Source of the DNA: Bacillota bacterium
GTDB lineage: Bacteria; Bacillota; Clostridia; Oscillospirales; Ruminococcaceae
NCBI GenBank assembly: GCA_023391005.1
Contig: JAEWBS010000044.1
Location: forward strand, 1 to 7,306
Length of the DNA stretch: 7,306 bases
Direction: 5' to 3'
Shown here: piece after piece, positions 1 through 6,224 of the stretch
Position numbering within the stretch: the stretch's first letter is position 1
Layout of the letters: the number at the start of each line of letters is the position of its first letter
Program-made: the position numbers and the translations under genes
The notes under the pieces: generated by a model
The model's input: the letters and a program-made list of their open reading frames with translations, nothing else
Database searches by the model: none
What the model was told of the DNA's origin: nothing

Positions 1-2
1 AA

Positions 3-197
3 CATGGTTTCGTAAATGAGCCTCAAAGATGCAAAAAGTGCCGCGATACCCGCAAGAATGCGTCCAGACCGGAGAAAGAGATGTTCATTGCCACCTGCGC
101 CGCGTGCGGCAAGGAGGCCAAGGTTCCCTTTAGACCGCGTGAAGACCGCCCTGTGTATTGCAGCGAATGCTTTGCAAAATTAAAAGAAGAAGCGTAA
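3..197 (+). CDS. Zinc-ribbon domain protein, 3' part (5' end outside window)
   Basis: The frame is open from the left window edge and ends at TAA 195-197, giving about 64 residues that lack the N-terminus. Two zinc-binding parts are visible. The first is RCKKC, preceded by a GFVNEPQRC context, which looks like the second cysteine pair of an N-terminal zinc ribbon whose first pair lies outside the window. The second is a C-terminal CAAC-(17 residues)-CSEC unit, exactly the CxxC-x17-CxxC spacing of a zinc-ribbon family common in Clostridia, including the typical VPFRPREDRPVYC stretch. The ATG at 81 is internal, because similarity to the family continues upstream of it. The protein is probably a small cytosolic zinc-binding protein; its role is not established and I do not assign one. 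It is followed directly by a strong terminator, so it ends its own transcription unit and is not in the trmK operon. Confidence 0.85.
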   Translation, partial: HGFVNEPQRCKKCRDTRKNASRPEKEMFIATCAACGKEAKVPFRPREDRPVYCSECFAKLKEEA

Positions 198-218
198 GCC
201 TTCAATCTGTTTGCGCCC

Positions 219-253
219 ACACCGCAGGATGTATCGTCCTGCGGTGTATTTTT
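219..253 (+). terminator. Intrinsic terminator after the zinc-ribbon gene
   Basis: A perfect 11-bp stem (ACACCGCAGGA 219-229 with TCCTGCGGTGT 237-247) encloses a 7-nt loop and is followed by ATTTTTAA. It lies 22 bp after the stop codon. Confidence 0.9.
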
Positions 254-370
254 AATGTGTGCCGAGGACGGATAACGCCCGCCATTCGGCTTTACAGCAG
301 GATAAACGACAAAAATTTGCCGTAAAGGCAGCAATTTTTTCACGGGAGATCAGTATTATGCCGCTTTCGC

Positions 371-399
371 TGGAAAAATGGTGTCTCTTGTGGTATAAT
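371..399 (+). promoter_or_regulatory. Sigma-A promoter driving trmK-rqcH
   Basis: The -10 is a perfect TATAAT at 394-399 with an extended TGG just before it. A weak -35 (TGGAAA, 371-376) lies 17 bp upstream. Initiation is expected near 406, leaving a leader of about 140 nt before trmK. Confidence 0.7.
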
Positions 400-423
400 A
401 ACCGCAAAGCAATTACGATGTGT

Positions 424-454
424 ACGCGCGGGCGCCCAAGCCCGTTGCGTTTTA
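424..454 (+). other. GC-rich leader hairpin, possible attenuator
   Basis: ACGC (424-427) plus CGGGC (429-433) can pair with GCCCG (440-444) plus GCGT (447-450) around a GCCCAA loop, followed by TTTAT. It sits about 20 nt into the predicted trmK leader. The U-tract is short, so premature termination is only possible, not shown. No known riboswitch consensus was recognised. Confidence 0.3.
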
Positions 455-528
455 TGTTTGTGGGACGAATACAATGACGTCACAACAATCCTGTAACCGC
501 GCGAAGTAGTGTCGGAATTCCCAAGAAA

Positions 529-536
529 AGAGAGGG
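529..536 (+). promoter_or_regulatory. Ribosome-binding site supporting the TTG start of trmK
   Basis: The purine-rich AGAGAGGG ends 9 nt before TTG 546. No in-frame ATG or GTG lies between an upstream in-frame stop (TAG 507-509) and the conserved N-terminus, so the TTG start is favoured. Confidence 0.6.
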
Positions 537-545
537 CCATCAACC

Positions 546-1244
546 TTGAGTGCAGTTGAAACACTTGATCCCCGGTTGCGCAGCATCGCCTCGATGGTGC
601 GCAGCGGCGCACGGCTGGCCGACGTCGGCTGCGACCACGGTTATTTAATCTGCGCCTTAATGCGCGACGGCAAAATAGACGGCGGCGTTGCCTGCGACAT
701 TAACCCAAAGCCGCTCGCCAAAGCCTGCGAAGAGATTAAACGACAGGGCTTAGAAGATAAGATTGCCTGCCGCCTTGGCGACGGGCTTTTTCCGTTGACG
801 CCTGATGAGGTGGATGACATTGTCATAGCCGGTATGGGCGGCGAGATGATCGCGTCAATTTTAGAGCGTTGTGGGTGGCAAAATCTCGCCAACAAGCAGT
901 TTTTACTCCAGCCCATGACCAAGGCGCCGTTTCTGCGCCACTGGCTTTGCACCAACGGCTACTGCATCTCGGGTGAAAAGGCCTGTGTGTCGGGCGACCA
1001 CGCCTATACCGTCATGCGGGTCACCTACACCGGCTGGCGATGTAAGATTAGTCAATATGACCTGTACTGCTACGCAGGGGAGCTCTCCTGCGATATATCG
1101 CAGGAGGCCCGCGCCTATTTGTGGCGTACCGTGTCCTCCTTGAAGCGGCAGGAAAGCGGCGTCGAACCGACCGACCCCGAGCGGGCGGCCCGCCTGCGCT
1201 GCCTGATCAACAAGCTGATTACGGTCATCGAAGAGGGGAGATGA
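546..1244 (+). CDS. trmK: tRNA (adenine22-N1)-methyltransferase TrmK
   Basis: This 232-residue class I SAM-dependent methyltransferase matches the TrmK (YqfN) family in length and motifs. The family methylates N1 of adenine 22 in the D-loop of certain tRNAs, in the cytosol. The SAM-binding loop DVGCDHGYL is at residues 26-34, an acidic residue ending the second strand is in CDINP around 51, GDG is at 78-80, the family signature GMGGEMI is at 96-102, and LQPMTKAPFLRHWL is at 121-134. The C-terminal third is the expected helical, substrate-contacting extension. Translation probably starts at TTG. The stop lies 4 bp before rqcH, and the rqcH Shine-Dalgarno is inside the trmK 3' end, so the two are translated from one mRNA. 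In many Firmicutes trmK neighbours rpoD or a NIF3-like gene; neither is visible here. Identification is firm from the motifs. Confidence 0.92.
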   Translation: MSAVETLDPRLRSIASMVRSGARLADVGCDHGYLICALMRDGKIDGGVACDINPKPLAKACEEIKRQGLEDKIACRLGDGLFPLTPDEVDDIVIAGMGGEMIASILERCGWQNLANKQFLLQPMTKAPFLRHWLCTNGYCISGEKACVSGDHAYTVMRVTYTGWRCKISQYDLYCYAGELSCDISQEARAYLWRTVSSLKRQESGVEPTDPERAARLRCLINKLITVIEEGR

Positions 1245-1248
1245 GCCT

Positions 1249-3012
1249 ATGGCACTCGACGGCATGATGCTCTCGCTTTTAAAGGATGAGCTTTCTCAAG
1301 CGCTGATTGGCAGCCGGGTAGATAAGGTCTACCAGCCTGTCAAGGAAGAGCTGATTCTAGCCATACGCGCCCAGCGCGAAAACCGCCGCCTGCTGCTGTG
1401 CGCCCACGCGGCGTCGGCGCGGGCGCATTTTACGGCCATTTCGGTCGAGAATCCCAAGCAGCCGCCGATGTTCTGCATGCTGCTGCGCAAGTGGGTCGGC
1501 AACGCAAAGCTCGTCTCCATCCGGCAGCCGGGCTTTGAACGGGTGCTGTTTTTTGATTTTGAGACAGTCAATGACCTTGGCGACACCGTCATCGTTACGC
1601 TGGCGGCCGAGCTGATGGGCCGCTATTCCAACGTTATTTTAATCGGGCCTGATGGCCGCATCATCGATTCAATGCGGCGCGTCGGGGCCGACCGTTCGTC
1701 GCTGCGGCAGATTTTGCCGGGGCTGCGCTATGAGAACCCGCCGCCGCAGGCGCGCGTCGATCTGCTGATCGACGGCCCAGAGGCGGTTATTGCCGCGCTT
1801 AAAGAATCCCCGAGGGATATCGACCTCGCCAAGCTTTTGCAGGAGACGCTTTCAGGCGCTTCGCCGCTGCTGGCACGGGAGCTGGTACACCGCGCGCTCG
1901 GCGGCGTTTCGATGAATAAAAGCGAATTGGCAGAGCCACAGTACGCCGCGCTTGCCGCCGAGCTCGAGCGTCTTTGCGGCATGCTCAAGGAGGGGCGGTG
2001 TGAGCCGACCACGGTGTTGACGCCCGACGGCGCGCCGAAGGATTTTTCGTTTCTGCCGATCACGCAGTATGGCAGCGCCATGCAGGTGCAGCGATTTGAC
2101 GAGATCTCCACTATGCTCGACGCTTTCTATGGCGAGAAAGACGCCGTCGACCGCATGAAACAGAAGATGAGCGATTTTTCACGCCTGATCACGTCCAGAA
2201 TAGAGCGCATCGAGCGTAAGCTCGCGGCCCAGAAGCAAGAGCTGCTCGACTGCAAAAACCGCGACCAGCTGCGCCGGTTCGGCGACCTGCTCTCGGCGAA
2301 CATGTACCAGCTCGAAAAGGGCATGAACCGCGTCACCGTGCCGGATTTCTTCGACGAGGCGGGCGGGGAAGTGACGATTCCGCTTGATATCCGCCTGACG
2401 CCGGTTCAGAACGTGCAGCGCTATTATAAAGAATACCGCCGCGCCGATACCGCCGAGAAGATGCTCAAGGAACTGATTACGCAGGCCGAGCAGGAGCTAA
2501 CCTATTTAGACACCGTCTATGACCTGATGACCCGCGCGCGCTCCGAGGCCGAGCTTGCGGCCATCCGCGCGGAACTGGGCGAGGGCGGCTATATCAAGAC
2601 CGCGGCAGGCGGCAAAAAGAAGCAGGAGCAGCGTCTGCTGCCGCTGCAATACCGCTCGTCCGATGGCTTTTTGATCCTCTCAGGCCGCAACAACCTGCAA
2701 AACGAGCGGCTGACGCTTAAAGACAGCCAGAAGAGCGATATTTGGTTCCACACGCAGAAAATCGCGGGCTCGCACACCGTGCTGATCACCGAGGGTCGCG
2801 AGGCGCCCAACCGTACGCTGACCGAGGCGGCTATTATCGCGGCGGTCAACTCCAAGGCGCGCAATTCCGCCAAGGTGCCGGTCGATTACACCGCGATTAA
2901 AAATGTCAAAAAGCAGCCCGGGGGCAAGCCGGGCATGGTGATATACGAGCATTTTTCCACCGCCATCGTCGACCCGGACGAGGCGCTGGTTCAGTCGCTG
3001 CTGCTACCCTAG
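1249..3012 (+). CDS. rqcH: RqcH / NFACT-family ribosome quality control protein (Rqc2 homolog, FbpA-like)
   Basis: At 587 residues this is full length for bacterial RqcH. In the family, RqcH binds obstructed 50S subunits carrying peptidyl-tRNA and recruits tRNA-Ala to add C-terminal alanine tails that mark stalled chains for degradation. Older annotation calls it a fibronectin-binding protein. The NFACT-N domain runs from residue 1 (MALDGMMLSLLKDEL) to about 180, with ELMGRYSNVILI at 121-132. Helix-hairpin-helix and charged coiled-coil segments follow at about 290-450. The C-terminal NFACT-R domain (about 460-580) contains GRNNLQNERL, DIWFHTQKIAGSHTV and KPGMVIYEH. The ATG start has GAGGGGAG at 1233-1240, 8 nt upstream. 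The tailing-critical Asp-Arg pair of B. subtilis RqcH (D97/R98) reads Glu97-Arg98 here (GFERV). It forms an operon with trmK. Confidence 0.95.
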   Translation: MALDGMMLSLLKDELSQALIGSRVDKVYQPVKEELILAIRAQRENRRLLLCAHAASARAHFTAISVENPKQPPMFCMLLRKWVGNAKLVSIRQPGFERVLFFDFETVNDLGDTVIVTLAAELMGRYSNVILIGPDGRIIDSMRRVGADRSSLRQILPGLRYENPPPQARVDLLIDGPEAVIAALKESPRDIDLAKLLQETLSGASPLLARELVHRALGGVSMNKSELAEPQYAALAAELERLCGMLKEGRCEPTTVLTPDGAPKDFSFLPITQYGSAMQVQRFDEISTMLDAFYGEKDAVDRMKQKMSDFSRLITSRIERIERKLAAQKQELLDCKNRDQLRRFGDLLSANMYQLEKGMNRVTVPDFFDEAGGEVTIPLDIRLTPVQNVQRYYKEYRRADTAEKMLKELITQAEQELTYLDTVYDLMTRARSEAELAAIRAELGEGGYIKTAAGGKKKQEQRLLPLQYRSSDGFLILSGRNNLQNERLTLKDSQKSDIWFHTQKIAGSHTVLITEGREAPNRTLTEAAIIAAVNSKARNSAKVPVDYTAIKNVKKQPGGKPGMVIYEHFSTAIVDPDEALVQSLLLP

Positions 3013-3019
3013 CACGCGG

Positions 3020-3048
3020 CCGAAAACCCACGGTCTGGGACGTTTTGG
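3020..3048 (+). terminator. Weak hairpin after rqcH, possible terminator
   Basis: CC plus AAAACCCA (3020-3030, one bulged G) can pair with TGG and GTTTTGG (3036-3048, three bulged bases) around a CGGTC loop, 8 bp after the rqcH stop. The right arm carries TTTT but no clean U-tract follows. Confidence 0.3.
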
Positions 3049-3089
3049 CGTTCTTGCACCGGGCACAATAGAATAGAGTTAAACCTTTT

Positions 3090-3117
3090 AAAAATCGGAT
3101 GCCTTTGCGATATTTTT
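3090..3117 (+). terminator. AT-rich terminator-like hairpin upstream of the radical SAM gene
   Basis: AAAAATCG (3090-3097) can pair with CGA-TA-TTTTT (3108-3117, 2-nt bulge), ending in five Ts. The stem has only two GC pairs, so it is a weak candidate for the end of the trmK-rqcH transcript. Confidence 0.3.
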
Positions 3118-3164
3118 GCGCCTCGCGCGTTGTTGCCCCGGGGTGCGCGTTAGCCCGCCTGCGT

Positions 3165-3192
3165 TTGCCGTTTTACCTGGCCTAAATATACG
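3165..3192 (+). promoter_or_regulatory. Weak promoter candidate for the radical SAM operon
   Basis: TTGCCG (3165-3170) and TATACG (3187-3192) are separated by 16 bp; each matches consensus at four of six positions. An alternative -10, TATAAC at 3226-3231, lacks a good -35. A promoter in this gap is expected from context, but its position is uncertain. Confidence 0.25.
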
Positions 3193-3248
3193 CGCAAAGC
3201 CTGCACCGGTTTTAAATGATTGGACTATAACAACGAATTGACGACGAC

Positions 3249-3255
3249 AAAGGAG
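3249..3255 (+). promoter_or_regulatory. Ribosome-binding site fixing the start at ATG 3262
   Basis: AAAGGAG lies 6 nt before ATG 3262. The same frame is open back to a TTG at 3220, but that codon has no Shine-Dalgarno and adds 14 residues unlike the family N-terminus, so 3262 is chosen. Confidence 0.85.
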
Positions 3256-3261
3256 CTTTCC

Positions 3262-5103
3262 ATGACCTTAGATCAGCTTGACCTACTGCTTTCGCAGGTG
3301 CAGAAGCCCGCGCGCTACACGGCGGGCGAGATGGGTGCGGTGGTCAAAACGCTCACGCCCGGTATGCTGCGCTACGCGTTTTGCTTCCCCGATTTATACG
3401 AGGTGGGCATGAGCCACCTCGGCATGAAAATATTATACGGCCACGCCAACCGCCGCGACGACGTCTGGTGCGAGCGGGTGTTTTCGCCCGACGCCGACAT
3501 GCAGACCGCTATGCAGGAGATGGGCGTACCGCTGTTTGCGCTCGAGAGCCTCGACCCGGTCGGGGATTTTGACCTCATCGGCTTTACACTGCAATATGAG
3601 ATGTGCTACACCGAGGTTTTGAACCTCTTGAATTTAGCGGGTCTGGCTATCCGTGCCAGCGATCGTACCGACCCGTTCCCGCTCGTGGTGGTGGGCGGGC
3701 CCTGCGCCTCGAACCCCGAGCCGATCGCCGATTTCATCGATCTCGTCTCGCTCGGCGAGGGCGAGGAGGTCTCGGACGAGCTGTTCGACCTCTGTATACA
3801 GGCCAAAAAAGAGGGCTGGACTAAGCCCGAAATTCTGCGCCGCGCCGCCCAGATACCGGGCATCTACGTCCCGTCGCTCTACGATGTGACCTATAACGAC
3901 GACGGCACGATCTGCGCCGTCACCCCGCGCGAGGGCGCGCCGGCCGTTGTTTCCAAGCGCGTCGTCGTCGACCTCGACAAGGTCTATTACCCTGAGCAAT
4001 TTGTTGTGCCGTTTCTCGACATCGTCCACGACCGCGCGGTGGTCGAGCTGTTTCGCGGCTGCAACCGCGGCTGCCGCTTTTGTCAGGCGGGCTTTTTGTA
4101 CCGGCCTATCCGCGAGAAATCGGCCGAGACGGTCGCGCGGGACGCCAAAAATCTCATTGAATCCACCGGCTATGACGAAATTGGCCTGTCCTCGCTGTCA
4201 ACGAGCGACTACTGCGGCTTAGAGCCGCTACTTGATTCGCTGTTGGTCTGGACCGAAGAAAAGCGGGTCAATCTCTCGCTGCCGAGCCTGCGCGTCGATA
4301 ATTTTTCCGAGTCGCTGATGGAGAAGGTCACGCGGGTGCGCAAATCCGGTCTGACCTTTGCACCCGAGGCGGGTACTCAGCGCCTGCGCGACGTCATCAA
4401 CAAAAATATCACCGAACAAAACGTCATGAATACCTGCCGCACCGCGTTTTTGGGCGGGTACACGGCGGTTAAGCTCTACTTTATGATGGGCCTGCCCACC
4501 GAGACGCTCGAGGATATCAAGGGCATCGCCGACCTCGCCCAAAAGGTGGTCGATCTTTATTACAACATGCCCGAGCGCTCGAAGGGTAAGGCGGTCAGCG
4601 TCAGCATCAGCGTCGCTTGCTTTGTGCCCAAGCCCTATACGCCTTTCCAGTTCGAGCCGCAGGACTCGATGGAGGCGCTGCGCGAGAAGCAGCAATATCT
4701 AATGTCTTGCGTGCGCTCGCGCAAGATCTCGGTCAGCTATCACGACTCGGCCACCAGCGTGGCGGAGGCGGCGCTGGCCAGAGGCGACCGTCGGCTGTGT
4801 CAGGTCGTCGAGGGCGCGTTTTTGCGCGGCAGCCGCTTAGACGGCTGGGATCAACACTTTAAGCCTCAGGCATGGCAGCAGGCGTTTGAAGAGGCCGGAC
4901 TCGATCCCGACTTTTATGCCCGTCGCCGCCGCGATTATGACGAGGTCTTCCCGTGGGATCATCTCGACTACGGCGTGACCAAGGCGTTTTTCATCCGCGA
5001 GCATAAAAAGGCGATGCAGGCGGCTACCACGCCGAGCTGCTTCGCGGGGTGCAGCGGCTGCGGCGCGCAGCGCCTGACGGGAGGGGTCTGCCAATGTATA
5101 TAA
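3262..5103 (+). CDS. TIGR03960-family B12-binding-type radical SAM protein
   Basis: This 613-residue protein has an N-terminal cobalamin-binding-like domain (about 1-180; FPDLYEVGMSHLGM at 42-55, VVVGGPCASNPEP at 142-154). The classic DxHxxG cobalamin motif is not seen, so B12 use is uncertain. The radical SAM core follows, with its [4Fe-4S] cysteines in CNRGCRFC (C267, C271, C274). A conserved stretch, TFAPEAGTQRLRDVINKN, is typical of the family. The C-terminus is cysteine-rich (C593, C597, C600, C610, C612), compatible with an extra metal or Fe-S site. Its partner DUF2344 gene overlaps it by 10 bp, the usual pairing in Clostridia, where the pair often precedes the rng-rplU-rpmA cluster; that cluster is absent here. 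The substrate is unknown to me. An RNA or ribosome-related modification is often suspected from context, but this is inference. Confidence 0.9.
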   Translation: MTLDQLDLLLSQVQKPARYTAGEMGAVVKTLTPGMLRYAFCFPDLYEVGMSHLGMKILYGHANRRDDVWCERVFSPDADMQTAMQEMGVPLFALESLDPVGDFDLIGFTLQYEMCYTEVLNLLNLAGLAIRASDRTDPFPLVVVGGPCASNPEPIADFIDLVSLGEGEEVSDELFDLCIQAKKEGWTKPEILRRAAQIPGIYVPSLYDVTYNDDGTICAVTPREGAPAVVSKRVVVDLDKVYYPEQFVVPFLDIVHDRAVVELFRGCNRGCRFCQAGFLYRPIREKSAETVARDAKNLIESTGYDEIGLSSLSTSDYCGLEPLLDSLLVWTEEKRVNLSLPSLRVDNFSESLMEKVTRVRKSGLTFAPEAGTQRLRDVINKNITEQNVMNTCRTAFLGGYTAVKLYFMMGLPTETLEDIKGIADLAQKVVDLYYNMPERSKGKAVSVSISVACFVPKPYTPFQFEPQDSMEALREKQQYLMSCVRSRKISVSYHDSATSVAEAALARGDRRLCQVVEGAFLRGSRLDGWDQHFKPQAWQQAFEEAGLDPDFYARRRRDYDEVFPWDHLDYGVTKAFFIREHKKAMQAATTPSCFAGCSGCGAQRLTGGVCQCI

Positions 5104-5750
5104 AGACAGTGCGCGTCTTTTTCAGTAAATCGGGGCGCGCAATCTACATTTCACACCTTGACCTGATGCGCGCCATGACCCGCGCGTTTTCGCGCAGCGG
5201 GCTACCGGTGTGGTATACGCAGGGCTTTCACCCGCATCTATACCTCACGTTCGCGCTGCCGCTCTCGCTGGGCACGACCGGCCTGTGCGAGTCGATGGAT
5301 GTCCGCCTGCTCGAAGAGGTCGCGAATGACGAGATTGTCGCGCGCTTAAACGCCGCGCTACCCGAGGGGCTGCACGCCATTTCGGCGGGCGACCCGATTA
5401 TGGAGCCCAAGGAGATTATGTGGGCCGATTATCACGTACATCTGCGGTGTGTCCCCGACGAGGGGGCGCAGGCGATGGCGCGCTTTGCGGCGCTTGAAGA
5501 AATCCCGATGCAAAAGCGCGGCAAAAAGGGCGTCAAAACGGTGGATATCAAGCCGATGCTGCAAGTGCTTTCGGTGGAACAGCAACCCGACGGGCTGCTG
5601 CTGACGCTGCGCTGCCGCGCCGGTGTGGAAACGAACCTGAACCCGACGCTCTTACTCGACGCGCTGGCCGAGCAGACCGGCTTTAGGGCCGACTGGGCGG
5701 CGATAGCGCGCTTTGCGATTCTAAACGAGGCGCTGGAGAATTTTAAATAG
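5094..5750 (+). CDS. TIGR03936 / DUF2344 radical SAM-associated protein
   Basis: The 218-residue product matches the DUF2344 family, recognised by an N-terminal FSKSGRAIYISHLDLMRAMTRAFSRSGLPV-type region (split: FSKSGRAIYISHLDL at about 10-24) and QGFHPHLYLTFALPLSLG shortly after. The true start is ATG 5094, preceded by GGGAGGGG at 5080-5087. An in-frame ATG at 5049 would add 15 residues of Arg-rich readthrough inside the radical SAM gene and lacks family similarity. The start lies 10 bp before the end of the upstream gene in another frame, so translation is probably coupled and the amounts of the two proteins linked. In other bacteria the two domains are sometimes fused, which supports a physical partnership. 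The reaction is unknown. The gene ends one base-pair block before a strong terminator. Confidence 0.9.
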   Translation: MYIKTVRVFFSKSGRAIYISHLDLMRAMTRAFSRSGLPVWYTQGFHPHLYLTFALPLSLGTTGLCESMDVRLLEEVANDEIVARLNAALPEGLHAISAGDPIMEPKEIMWADYHVHLRCVPDEGAQAMARFAALEEIPMQKRGKKGVKTVDIKPMLQVLSVEQQPDGLLLTLRCRAGVETNLNPTLLLDALAEQTGFRADWAAIARFAILNEALENFK

Positions 5751-5756
5751 GCCATA

Positions 5757-5800
5757 ACGGACGGCCCGCGCAGAAATACGCGGGCCGTCCGTTTATGTTT
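5757..5800 (+). terminator. Strong intrinsic terminator of the radical SAM/DUF2344 operon
   Basis: A perfect 14-bp stem (ACGGACGGCCCGCG 5757-5770 with 5779-5792) has an 8-nt loop and is followed by TTTATGTTT. It also lies just past the end of the convergent DUF6809 gene, but toward the - strand it has no good T-tract, so it is unlikely to be efficient in that direction. Confidence 0.92.
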
Positions 5801-5805
5801 GGGAT

Positions 5806-6123
5806 TTAGCTGTTATAAACCATTTCGGATTCCTTCACGACGTCCATCGCCAGCATCAGACCCAGCGTAAACGCGTAAGAGAAAAGCTGCTCTTCACCGA
5901 TGATCGAAAGCTCGCCGTGCAGCTGCGATAACGCCTCAAACCGCTCGCAGTCGTCCAGCGACATTTTCGCCATAAAATAGCGTTCCTCGTCCTCGAGGCG
6001 GTGTAAAATTTCACGCTGCCGGTCGTCGGGCGGGCAGCGGCGCTCCCACGGGATAATGCGGCCGTTATACAGGCCGCGCAGAACGCCCTCGCCAAGGGGG
6101 GAATCTTTTAAAATATCGCGCAT
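5806..6123 (-). CDS. DUF6809-like small protein
   Basis: The product is 105 residues. It resembles DUF6809, a family of about 90-100 residues widespread in gut Firmicutes: near the N-terminus GLYNGRIIPWE corresponds to the usual LYxGNIxPxE, followed by a charged, probably coiled-coil helix pair, and near the C-terminus FSYAFTLGLMLAMDVV corresponds to the usual FxxGFxLGaxmmxE segment. Function is unknown; no catalytic motif or signal peptide is seen, and it is probably cytosolic. I start it at ATG 6123, which has AAAGGA 8 nt upstream. The same frame is open to 6201, but those codons lie in the repeat element and change freely between its two copies, so they are not coding. No clear promoter lies directly upstream, so expression may depend on readthrough from the RHH promoter at 6493-6521, across the convergent small-RNA unit. 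Confidence 0.75.
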   Translation of the reverse strand: MRDILKDSPLGEGVLRGLYNGRIIPWERRCPPDDRQREILHRLEDEERYFMAKMSLDDCERFEALSQLHGELSIIGEEQLFSYAFTLGLMLAMDVVKESEMVYNS

Positions 6124-6147
6124 AAAGATCATCCTTTCATGATTGTT

Positions 6148-6224
6148 CCCGACAACAGCTTGAAAGGGATGGCGGCGCATGGTATAATATTTACACCGCA
6201 TTTGCTTTCGGGCATGTTGTCGGG
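6148..6224. repeat. Inverted repeat flanking the copy 1 small-RNA promoter
   Basis: CCCGACAACA (6148-6157) is the perfect reverse complement of TGTTGTCGGG (6215-6224), enclosing the promoter and first transcribed bases. The left arm lies upstream of the -35, so both arms are together only in DNA or in a - strand transcript. Confidence 0.75.
6160..6188 (+). promoter_or_regulatory. Strong extended -10 sigma-A promoter, small RNA copy 1
   Basis: TTGAAA (6160-6165), a 17-bp spacer ending in TGG, and TATAAT (6183-6188). Five of six -35 bases, a perfect -10 and an extended TGn element make this one of the best promoters in the window. It points right, against the RHH gene. Confidence 0.85.

Larger units (their letters stand above)
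198..545. other. Intergenic region between zinc-ribbon gene and trmK
   Basis: These 348 bp hold the terminator at 219-253, a promoter at 371-399, a possible leader hairpin at 424-450 and the trmK ribosome-binding site at 529-536. Open frames crossing it (for example from 259 to 477) lack a good Shine-Dalgarno site and any recognisable family features, so I do not call a gene here. Confidence 0.6.

Noticed and set aside
259..477. Possible 72-residue + strand gene between the zinc-ribbon gene and trmK
   Set aside because: No Shine-Dalgarno, crosses a strong promoter, and no family features.
3220..3261. Longer start (TTG 3220) for the radical SAM gene
   Set aside because: No ribosome-binding site there, while AAAGGAG lies 6 nt before ATG 3262, and the extra residues do not fit the family.
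6124..6201. N-terminal extension of the DUF6809 gene, and a similar - strand frame at 6505-6693
   Set aside because: Both frames merely translate the repeat. Differences between copies change amino acids at many positions, and the DUF6809 ribosome-binding site at 6132-6138 points to ATG 6123.
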